A stretch of DNA of 64,000 nt from Bacillota bacterium (GTDB lineage Bacteria; Bacillota; Desulfotomaculia; Desulfotomaculales; Desulfallaceae). The translations under genes and the position numbers were made by a program. The notes under the pieces were generated by a model. The model was not told where the DNA came from and did no database searches. It saw only the letters and a program-made list of their open reading frames with translations. Location: contig JAEXOR010000011.1 of the NCBI GenBank assembly GCA_023439185.1, forward strand, positions 186,001-250,000, read 5' to 3'. Below are positions 57,902-64,000 of this stretch, one piece after another. The number at the start of each line of letters is the position of its first letter. The first letter of the stretch is position 1.

Positions 57902-59392
57902 TTACGCCAGGGGCGGCATAATGCCGTTGTAGAATACCCAGGAGATAAACAGGCCCACCCAGAGAATAAAACCGAACAAGGCTACGGCATAAACGGTAAC
58001 AATGCGGCCCATTCCTTCCTGCCACAGCTTGCGCACATTGGTAATCAAACCAATAGAGAAGAAACACAGGCCAAAGAAAATATTCCTCAGGGCGTTGGCT
58101 TGCGCTGAACCGGTATCCGCCGCCTTGACGGTATCCGGGTTGTTCAGGCCAAGCAGCAGAATGATCACGAAGGTCAACACAAAACCAATGATAAATTTGG
58201 GGAAACGATCCCAAATTTCGCTGGCCTTCACTTCCGACTTCTGCCCCGCCACCGCGCAGGCAGCCCTTTTGTTCTTGTCGCCAATGCCGAACATGCACCA
58301 GATCACAGCCAGAATAAAAGCCCAAACGCCGATAAAGATGTCAATAAATACCTTGGTGGTGGTGGCCGCCATCAAAATCCAGCCCTCCTGCCAGCTCACG
58401 CCCATCTCCTTGAGGGCTTTGGCCCGGATTAACGAATCGGTAATGGCGCCGCTGGCGATGGCGCCGCCGTCGCTTTTAACGGCCAGCCCCATCCAGGCCC
58501 CCGCCACCATGGGCTCCTTATAGAGAATTAGCTGGGCCAGCCAGGGCAGGAACAACAATTCCATGGCCACAAAGACGATGATTACCGCGGACAAAATAAC
58601 CGGCACCACCGGACGGGCGCGGATGGCGGCGCCGGTGGCAATGGCGGCCGAAACACCGCAAATGGAAATACCCGAAGCCAGCGGGGCGGCCCACTCCGGT
58701 GTAAATTTAAAGTACCTGCGGGCAATGAAATAAACAACCGCCCAATAAATCAGATAAGCTTCCACCACGGCGCACAGGCCCCGGATAATCACGGTGGAGG
58801 CCAGCCCCATGGCGCCCAGGGTTTTAACGGCAATGGCGGCGCCCAGTACAACAATACCGGTTTTAATAAACCATTCGGGCTTGGCCGCCTCCTTCAGAAA
58901 ATTAGCGGTACCCAGAAAGAAGTTACCGATGATTAGACCGATAATCATGGCGAAGATATAGCCCATATCGCCCAATCCCATGGCCCAGGGAATATTATAG
59001 CTGGCCAGCTTGTCAGGGGTGGCGGAAATATAGGCATATTTACCCAGGATAATGCAAGTATAGGTAATGACGAAGATGACGGTGAAACCCGCCATATACC
59101 TTTTTACATTGGCGCCCATTACGGCGGAGCCGATGGTGGTGCAAACCAATAAAAACAGGAAGGTTAATATCAGTGACGAAAAGCCGGACAACCCCTCAAA
59201 GTTGCTCGATATCGGGGCGATGGATTTGGAGATATCCATCCAGGTGCTGTCCTTGACCACCCAGCCCAGCAGGTCCAGGCCGAAAATAGGTCCCAGTCCC
59301 AGGGCAAAGATAAACAGCCCCAGCCACGCCGCCCACCAGTCTTCATCTTTATGCATGGGTTTTCTTGCGTAAGTGTTGTTTTCACTAACCAT
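57902..59392 (-). CDS. Long YeiH-family (UPF0324) permease
   Basis: 496 residues with ~12 membrane spans, about 120 more than the second permease. GIVVLGAAIAVKTLGAMGLAS, SGISICGVSAAIATGAAIRA and WMGLAVKSDGGAIASGAI mark the family; a hydrophilic cytosolic head (HKDEDWWAAW) precedes the first span. Substrate unknown; the family is annotated as sulfate export and a small anion is likely. GGAGGG precedes the ATG. First gene of a two-gene operon. Confidence 0.85.
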   Translation of the reverse strand: MVSENNTYARKPMHKDEDWWAAWLGLFIFALGLGPIFGLDLLGWVVKDSTWMDISKSIAPISSNFEGLSGFSSLILTFLFLLVCTTIGSAVMGANVKRYMAGFTVIFVITYTCIILGKYAYISATPDKLASYNIPWAMGLGDMGYIFAMIIGLIIGNFFLGTANFLKEAAKPEWFIKTGIVVLGAAIAVKTLGAMGLASTVIIRGLCAVVEAYLIYWAVVYFIARRYFKFTPEWAAPLASGISICGVSAAIATGAAIRARPVVPVILSAVIIVFVAMELLFLPWLAQLILYKEPMVAGAWMGLAVKSDGGAIASGAITDSLIRAKALKEMGVSWQEGWILMAATTTKVFIDIFIGVWAFILAVIWCMFGIGDKNKRAACAVAGQKSEVKASEIWDRFPKFIIGFVLTFVIILLLGLNNPDTVKAADTGSAQANALRNIFFGLCFFSIGLITNVRKLWQEGMGRIVTVYAVALFGFILWVGLFISWVFYNGIMPPLA

Positions 59393-59805
59393 CCCATACC
59401 CTCCTTTACTCAGCTTTTGGCATGAAAATTTGGCTTGATATAAAAAACAGCCGCCATTTCTTTGATCAGTCAGCTATAGACATCACCTCCAGGAAACAAA
59501 GCATTTTTTGAACTATCAGCCGGATGGGTAAATAAAAATTATGCCAGGCATAAGCAAGGTTAATGACTGCTTAAAAAAAAATTAAACCAATCCATATAAT
59601 TAATCAATTCCGCCGGCACGGTTTGAATGTTTATTACGATGTTGTGGCATAGTTTCGTCACGGGATTGAACATTTTGGTTCATCATTTTGACGCATATGA
59701 ACGGCAGGCCCAGTCCGGCGCTTGCCATGTTTTAACCGCATCTGTAGAATTAAACCAACAAGAAAAATGTGATGGTAAATTTTAATTTGATTACAGGAGT
59801 ACTAT
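59393..59805. other. Divergent intergenic region (~410 bases)
   Basis: AT-rich region between the long YeiH gene and the stress-protein gene. No reading frame is supported. Several A/T tracts are present but I could not fix a -35/-10 pair for either side. Confidence 0.3.
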
Positions 59806-60291
59806 ATGGAAGGCCAAATCTTGTTTATTACCGACGGTTCAGCCTCCGCCGGCCAGGCCGGGGAAATGGCAATCGGCCTGGCCAATCTGTGGCGGGTATC
59901 CTTGCGGGCGGTTTACATCCTTGATGAAGGCTGGAGAGACATCCTTGGCGATGAATGGATAAGCACCCCCGCAGCCAGGGCCGGGTTCTACCGCTGGCTG
60001 GAAGGCGGCTTAACCGGGCATGCCCATGATATATTGCAGAAGTTTGCCCAAAGGGCTGCGGAAAGCGGGGTTTGGGTGACAACGGACATTATCGTGGGTA
60101 AAGCGGAAAAGACCATTGCCGTACTGGCCGAATCAGCAACGCCCCTTTTACTGGTATTGCCCAACCCAAACGCCACGCTCCCCCCGGCGGAGGGCGGTTT
60201 TCAGTTCAACATTCGCTCTCTGACGCAAAAAATAAAATGCCCGGTGCTGATTGGTCCCAATCCGCCACGGACAAATTCAACTGGTCTGTAA
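59806..60291 (+). CDS. UspA-like universal stress protein
   Basis: 161 residues: ILFITDGSASAGQAGEMAIGLA starts the fold and DIIVGKAEKTIAVLAESATPLLLV gives the second half; the usual ATP-binding GS...G motif is not clear, so it may not bind ATP. AGGAG precedes the ATG. It stands alone between the permease and the arsenic/mercury operon. Confidence 0.65.
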   Translation: MEGQILFITDGSASAGQAGEMAIGLANLWRVSLRAVYILDEGWRDILGDEWISTPAARAGFYRWLEGGLTGHAHDILQKFAQRAAESGVWVTTDIIVGKAEKTIAVLAESATPLLLVLPNPNATLPPAEGGFQFNIRSLTQKIKCPVLIGPNPPRTNSTGL

Positions 60292-60322
60292 TTCCGGGGG
60301 ATTTTTTTTATACTCGTTCATA

Positions 60323-60364
60323 TTGACATTTTTCGATTTGACGCTTACAATACTCATATCGAAG
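60323..60364 (+). promoter_or_regulatory. Promoter and ArsR operator of the ars-hgc operon
   Basis: TTGACA (60323-60328), a 17-base spacer and TACAAT (60346-60351) make a near-consensus promoter. TTCGAT (60332-60337) and ATCGAA (60359-60364) are inverted around the -10 box, the usual place for an ArsR/SmtB operator. Bound repressor would block polymerase; arsenite or a related thiophile would release it. Confidence 0.7.
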
Positions 60365-60386
60365 TTTTTAGATTTGAGGTGCCGGA

Positions 60387-60719
60387 ATGGATTATTATTC
60401 TGAACATGCGAAAGTGTTCAAGGCGTTGGGCGATCCCAAAAGAGCCATGATTGTGGATATGCTCTCCTGCGGTGAACTTTGCGCCTGCATGATTTTAGAG
60501 AAATTCAAGATGTCCCAATCCACGTTGTCCCACCACATGAAGACCCTGTGCGAATGTGGGCTTGTTAAAGGCAGAAATGAAGGCAAATGGACTCACTATT
60601 CGCTGGATGCGGAAACAATCAGCAAAACAAAGCAGTTTTTGCACACCATTACCACCGACAAGGAAGACTGCATCTGCAAGGTAAATGCGGACTGCTGTAA
60701 AGGAAGTGAATCAGAATGA
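60387..60719 (+). CDS. arsR: ArsR/SmtB-family metalloid-sensing repressor
   Basis: 110 residues. KALGDPKRAMIVDML, CGELCACMILEKF (the CxC arsenite-binding pair in helix 3) and SQSTLSHHMKTLCECGLV (recognition helix) are typical. Extra cysteines (CICKVNADCC) lie at the C-terminal end. It begins the operon under its own operator and its stop overlaps the hgcA start by four bases, so hgcA translation is coupled to it. Confidence 0.9.
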   Translation: MDYYSEHAKVFKALGDPKRAMIVDMLSCGELCACMILEKFKMSQSTLSHHMKTLCECGLVKGRNEGKWTHYSLDAETISKTKQFLHTITTDKEDCICKVNADCCKGSESE

Positions 60720-61774
60720 GTGAAGAAAAATCCTGCTGTTGTTCGGCTGATACCTGTTGCGCCGTGGAACCCATTAGGGGAGAAATCCGGGCTTTGCAAC
60801 ACGACGTTACTGCGGTGTCAACGAATATAAATTTTAAGGACACGCTTGGAACCTGGAAAGCACGCTGGGGCATAGGCAGGATGAATTACAAGATTAATCC
60901 CGGGCTTTATGCCGTCGGCAATCCCGATCATACGTCCCCGGTGCTGGTCAGCGCAAACTACAAACTGACCTTCGATGCTTTAAGAAAAGAGCTTTCCGGG
61001 CTGCATTGCTGGATTCTGATCCTCGATACAAAGGGCATCAACGTCTGGTGCGCCGCCGGCAAAGGCACCTTCGGAACTGATGAACTGGTGGGCCGCATAT
61101 TAAAGACAGGACTGTCCGGGCTTGTATCGCACAGGAAATTGATTTTGCCGCAACTTAGCGCCCCAGGCGTGAGCGCCCATGAAGTAACCAGGCAAACCGG
61201 CTTTGCAGTGGTTTACGGCCCAGTAAGAGCCCGTGATATAAAGGCTTTCCTTGAGTCAGATCTCACGGCTACAGAAGAAATGCGCTCCGTTAAATTTACA
61301 TTGCGGGACAGGTTGGTTCTCACGCCTGTGGAACTGGTGCCGGCCGCAAAGGCTTCATTAATGGTTTTCGGAGTATTGTTCCTCATCAACCTTTTTGCCG
61401 CCAGACCTTTCGGGCTCGCGGATTTAATTGTTTATGCGGGCGCCGTGGTAACGGGAACCGTTGTTACCCCCGCCCTCCTGCCCTATATTCCCGGCCGGGC
61501 CTTCGCCTGGAAGGGCTGGCTGCTGGGACTGTGCTGGACAGCATGGTTTATTTGGTTCAACGGCTGGTTTGTTTCGGAATTCCTGCTTCTGGCCATAGGC
61601 TATTTGCTGGTTCTGCCGTCATTGTCGGCCTTTCTGGCCATGAATTTCACAGGCTCGTCAACGTACACTTCCTTTTCCGGTGTGATCAAGGAAATGAAAA
61701 CAGCGGTGCCGTTGATTGCTCTTTCCTCCGTCGTGGGAATCGTGCTGGTTTTAACGGCAACCCTGTCGACTTAA
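60716..61774 (+). CDS. hgcA: HgcA, corrinoid protein for mercury methylation
   Basis: 352 residues. A short Cys-rich head (CCCSADTCC) is followed by the corrinoid domain with the diagnostic motif NVWCAAGKGTFGTDEL; Cys112 of this cap helix is the residue that ligates cobalt and is needed for methyl transfer to Hg(II). MNYKINPGLYAVGNP, VSHRKLILPQLSAPGVSAHEV and VVYGPVRARDIKAFL fit HgcA, and about five membrane spans fill residues ~213-350. With HgcB it forms methylmercury. The N-terminal Cys cluster is an addition I do not recognise from the family. Confidence 0.93.
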   Translation: MSEEKSCCCSADTCCAVEPIRGEIRALQHDVTAVSTNINFKDTLGTWKARWGIGRMNYKINPGLYAVGNPDHTSPVLVSANYKLTFDALRKELSGLHCWILILDTKGINVWCAAGKGTFGTDELVGRILKTGLSGLVSHRKLILPQLSAPGVSAHEVTRQTGFAVVYGPVRARDIKAFLESDLTATEEMRSVKFTLRDRLVLTPVELVPAAKASLMVFGVLFLINLFAARPFGLADLIVYAGAVVTGTVVTPALLPYIPGRAFAWKGWLLGLCWTAWFIWFNGWFVSEFLLLAIGYLLVLPSLSAFLAMNFTGSSTYTSFSGVIKEMKTAVPLIALSSVVGIVLVLTATLST

Positions 61775-61788
61775 ACAAGGAGGGCATT

Positions 61789-62079
61789 ATGAAACACAGG
61801 TATCTGAAAAATGTCGCGACACTTGGTCTGGCGGCTGAAAAATGTGTGGGCTGCGGAAGATGCGTACAGGTTTGTCCCCATGGAGTGTTCGGCGTGGAAG
61901 ATAAACGGGCGCGGATAAAAGACAAAGACAGGTGTATGGAGTGCGGCGCTTGTTTGATAAACTGCCCCGCCAACGCCATCTCTGTCGATACCGGGGTCGG
62001 ATGCGCCTCCGCCGTGATCTGGGGCTGGCTTACCGGAAGCGAACCGAGCTGTGATTGTTCAGACAGCGGATGCTGTTAA
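61789..62079 (+). CDS. hgcB: HgcB, ferredoxin partner for mercury methylation
   Basis: 96 residues. Two [4Fe-4S] motifs (CVGCGRCVQVCP, Cys19-29; CMECGACLINCP, Cys49-59), then GVGCASAVIW (Cys72, a strictly kept HgcB cysteine) and a tail with Cys88, Cys90, Cys95 and Cys96. The tail cysteines can bind Hg(II) and pass it to HgcA; the clusters reduce the cobalamin. AAGGAGG precedes the ATG, 14 bases after hgcA. Confidence 0.93.
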   Translation: MKHRYLKNVATLGLAAEKCVGCGRCVQVCPHGVFGVEDKRARIKDKDRCMECGACLINCPANAISVDTGVGCASAVIWGWLTGSEPSCDCSDSGCC

Positions 62080-62094
62080 AAAGGTGGTGTGTTT

Positions 62095-63156
62095 ATGAGC
62101 AAAGTGAAAAATACAGGTATTAGTTTTTTTGAAAAGTACCTGACCCTATGGGTTGCCCTGTGCATGGTTGCCGGTATTCTGATCGGAAAATTCCTGCCTG
62201 CAATTCCTGATTTTTTAGGTAAATTTGAGTATGCGCAAGTGTCCATTCCCATCGCCATTTTAATCTGGTTAATGATCTATCCCATGATGATGAAGGTGGA
62301 CTTCGCCAGCATTAAAAACGTGGGTAAAAACCCTGAAGGCTTATATGTTACATGGGTGACCAACTGGCTAATCAAGCCCTTTACCATGTTCGGCATCGCG
62401 TGGCTTTTCTTCCATGTGGTATTCAAGGCGTTTATTCCCGCGGAGCTAGCCAGGGATTATTTAGCCGGGGCTATTTTACTTGGCGCAGCGCCTTGTACGG
62501 CAATGGTGTTTGTATGGAGCCATCTGACCAAGGGAAGGCCCGCTTATACAGTGGTACAGGTTGCCACAAACGACCTCATTATTCTCGTAGCCTTTACGCC
62601 AATCGTCGCCTTTTTGCTTGGCGTGGGCGGCATATCCATCCCGTGGGATACGCTTATCCTGTCTGTGGTGCTATTCGTTGTCATACCATTATCAGCCGGT
62701 ATCGCCACAAGAATCTGGATGATCAAAAACAAAGGTGTGGAATATTTCGAACAGCGGTTTATTCCCAAGTTTAATAACATTACAATTATAGGCTTGCTGC
62801 TCACGTTGATTATCATTTTCTCCTTCCAGGGAGAAGTGATATTGAGCAATCCCCAACATATCCTGTTGATTGCCATACCGCTGATTCTGCAGACACTCCT
62901 GGTCTTTTTCATAGCCTATACCGCCTGCAAACTGCTCAAGCTACCGCATGACATAGCGGCTCCGGCCGGCATGATTGGCGCGTCCAACTTCTTTGAGCTT
63001 GCCGTGGCGGTGGCCATTTCCCTGTTTGGCACGACATCGCCTGTGGCGCTGGCGACCATTGTGGGAGTGCTTGTCGAGGTGCCTGTTATGTTAACGCTGG
63101 TACGTATCGCCAACAATACACGTCATTGGTTCAGGGAGGAAAAACAGCATGGATAA
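62095..63156 (+). CDS. acr3: Arsenite efflux permease, Acr3 type
   Basis: About 353 residues, ten membrane spans. WVTNWLIKPFTMFGIAWLFF, LLGAAPCTAMVFVWSHLTKGRP (in parts; the Cys of APCTAMV is essential in Acr3) and AAPAGMIGASNFFELAVAVAISLFG are diagnostic. It pumps As(III) (and Sb(III)) out. GGTGG precedes ATG 62095. It follows hgcB by 15 bases. Confidence 0.93.
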   Translation: MSKVKNTGISFFEKYLTLWVALCMVAGILIGKFLPAIPDFLGKFEYAQVSIPIAILIWLMIYPMMMKVDFASIKNVGKNPEGLYVTWVTNWLIKPFTMFGIAWLFFHVVFKAFIPAELARDYLAGAILLGAAPCTAMVFVWSHLTKGRPAYTVVQVATNDLIILVAFTPIVAFLLGVGGISIPWDTLILSVVLFVVIPLSAGIATRIWMIKNKGVEYFEQRFIPKFNNITIIGLLLTLIIIFSFQGEVILSNPQHILLIAIPLILQTLLVFFIAYTACKLLKLPHDIAAPAGMIGASNFFELAVAVAISLFGTTSPVALATIVGVLVEVPVMLTLVRIANNTRHWFREEKQHG

Positions 63157-63565
63157 GCCTAAAGTAGCTTTCATATGTGTGCATAACTCCTGCCGCAGCC
63201 AGATCGCGGAGGCGTTGGGCAAACACCTGGCCGGTGATGTTTTTGCATGCTATTCGGCGGGAACCGAAACAAAACCGCAAATCAACCAGGACGCCGTCCG
63301 GCTAATGAAACAGCTTTACGGGATCGACATGGAGAAAACACAGCATCCGAAACTGCTTTCGGAAATTCCACCGGTTGATATCGTCGTCACCATGGGCTGC
63401 AATGTCACTTGCCCATACCTGCCCTGCAAACATAGGGAAGATTGGGGATTGGGTGATCCCACAGGCAAAAACGATGAGGACTTTATCGCCGTCATTTGCG
63501 AAATTGAGCATCAGATCAAGCTGCTTGCATCGAAGGTTTATCCCATATGCCAGTCAGCAATCTAG
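63149..63565 (+). CDS. arsC: Thioredoxin-linked arsenate reductase
   Basis: 138 residues of the low-molecular-weight phosphatase fold. FICVHNSCRSQIAEALG is the CX5R loop with the nucleophile Cys; TMGCNVTCPYLPC holds the other two cysteines of the Bacillus/Staphylococcus-type relay. It reduces As(V) to As(III) for Acr3. Its start overlaps acr3 by eight bases; the convergent FAD-subunit gene overlaps its last four bases. Confidence 0.93.
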   Translation: MDKPKVAFICVHNSCRSQIAEALGKHLAGDVFACYSAGTETKPQINQDAVRLMKQLYGIDMEKTQHPKLLSEIPPVDIVVTMGCNVTCPYLPCKHREDWGLGDPTGKNDEDFIAVICEIEHQIKLLASKVYPICQSAI

Positions 63566-64000
63566 GCTAGCTGCTTGAGCGCCTGGACCGTTAATTCCCG
63601 GGCCATCCGCTTGCGGTAAGCCGGCCCCATGTCCGTATTGTCCAAAGGCCTGGCCTGCTTGAAGGCCGCCCCGGCCACCGTGTCAATAATCTCTTCGGTT
63701 AGCTTATGGCCTGTCATAACCTCCGCTTCCTTAACCAGCAAAGGTCTGGATTCCACCGCGCCCAGCACCACCCTGGCCCTGACCACCCTGGCGGCGTCAT
63801 CTTTCTCCAGGGCCGCGGCCACGCCCACGACGGGAAAATCGAAAGAATTGCGGGAACGCAGTTTAATGTAATTCATTTGCAAACCCGCTGCCGGAGGCAG
63901 CATAATGGCGGTGAGAATTTCATCGGACCTTTTAGTTAAATAATTGATCCCGTCCGCCCCGTAAAGCTCTTCAATGGGAATTTCCCGCTCCCCGGTGGCG
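63562..64000 (-). CDS. Mo-hydroxylase FAD-binding subunit, partial (continues beyond the window)
   Basis: The frame is open from 64000 to the TAG at 63562, about 145 codons of the C-terminal half. YIKLRSRNSFDFPVVGVAAAL, VLGAVESRPLLVKEAE and RKRMARELTVQAL belong to the C-terminal domain of CoxM/XdhB-type subunits. The start lies outside the window. It indicates a third Mo-hydroxylase locus, read away from the ars operon. Confidence 0.85.
   Translation of the reverse strand, partial: ATGEREIPIEELYGADGINYLTKRSDEILTAIMLPPAAGLQMNYIKLRSRNSFDFPVVGVAAALEKDDAARVVRARVVLGAVESRPLLVKEAEVMTGHKLTEEIIDTVAGAAFKQARPLDNTDMGPAYRKRMARELTVQALKQLA

Overview
The window reads as chromosome of an anaerobic, spore-forming Firmicute of the Desulfotomaculum/Pelotomaculum type (Peptococcaceae-like). 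The signs are: many iron-sulfur and molybdenum enzymes; an HdrA/MvhD electron-transfer module; strong GGAGG ribosome sites with frequent GTG/TTG starts; an S-layer (SLH) protein; a tiny YjcZ-like protein typical of spore formers; and alternation of GC-rich genes with AT-rich spacers. The taxonomic call is inference from content. No rRNA, phage, transposase or CRISPR array was seen.

Layout. 1-8.9 kb: a sulfite-reductase-like siroheme protein and a minus-strand operon of a Mo-hydroxylase (aldehyde oxidoreductase type), a flavin/HdrB-like oxidoreductase, a small zinc/redox protein and a methyltransferase, plus a stand-alone CoA-ligase lid domain. A MobA-like nucleotidyltransferase fused to an HD domain (33.4 kb) probably belongs functionally to this set. 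9-24.5 kb: mostly housekeeping and orphan genes: a DegT-like protein without the PLP lysine, two metallophosphoesterases, an SLH protein, an aminotransferase, the folate genes pabA-pabB-pabC with a leader terminator, and a Zur-ZnuC-ZnuB zinc operon. 24.6-34.5 kb: a GH15 glucoamylase, an SDR lacking its catalytic tyrosine, a heptad-repeat coiled-coil protein, a NifU-like scaffold, an ankyrin protein, a decayed PEP synthase, TetR, a FabK-like flavoprotein and two Uma2 nucleases.

34.5-39.5 kb: an HdrA-HdrA fusion followed by two MvhD genes. The first has lost a C-terminal helix-turn-helix domain by an apparent one-base frameshift, and a third mvhD 5' remnant with an in-frame TGA lies before hdrA. 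39.6-47.6 kb: a TIM-barrel protein, a TudS-related desulfidase, a polar amino acid ABC importer and a three-subunit Mo-hydroxylase; together they look like uptake and hydroxylation of a small N- or S-containing molecule. 47.6-52.3 kb: tRNA-Lys, tRNA-Gln and a PHP/ABC (Fe3+-type) operon.

52.3-59.4 kb: two YeiH-family (UPF0324) permeases, each followed by a tiny single-span membrane protein, around a NarX/NarL-like kinase and regulator and a kinase-less PAS sensor. 60.3-63.6 kb: an ArsR-controlled operon arsR-hgcA-hgcB-acr3-arsC. It joins the mercury methylation pair hgcAB to arsenic detoxification and is the most striking locus here. The window ends inside another Mo-hydroxylase FAD subunit on the minus strand.
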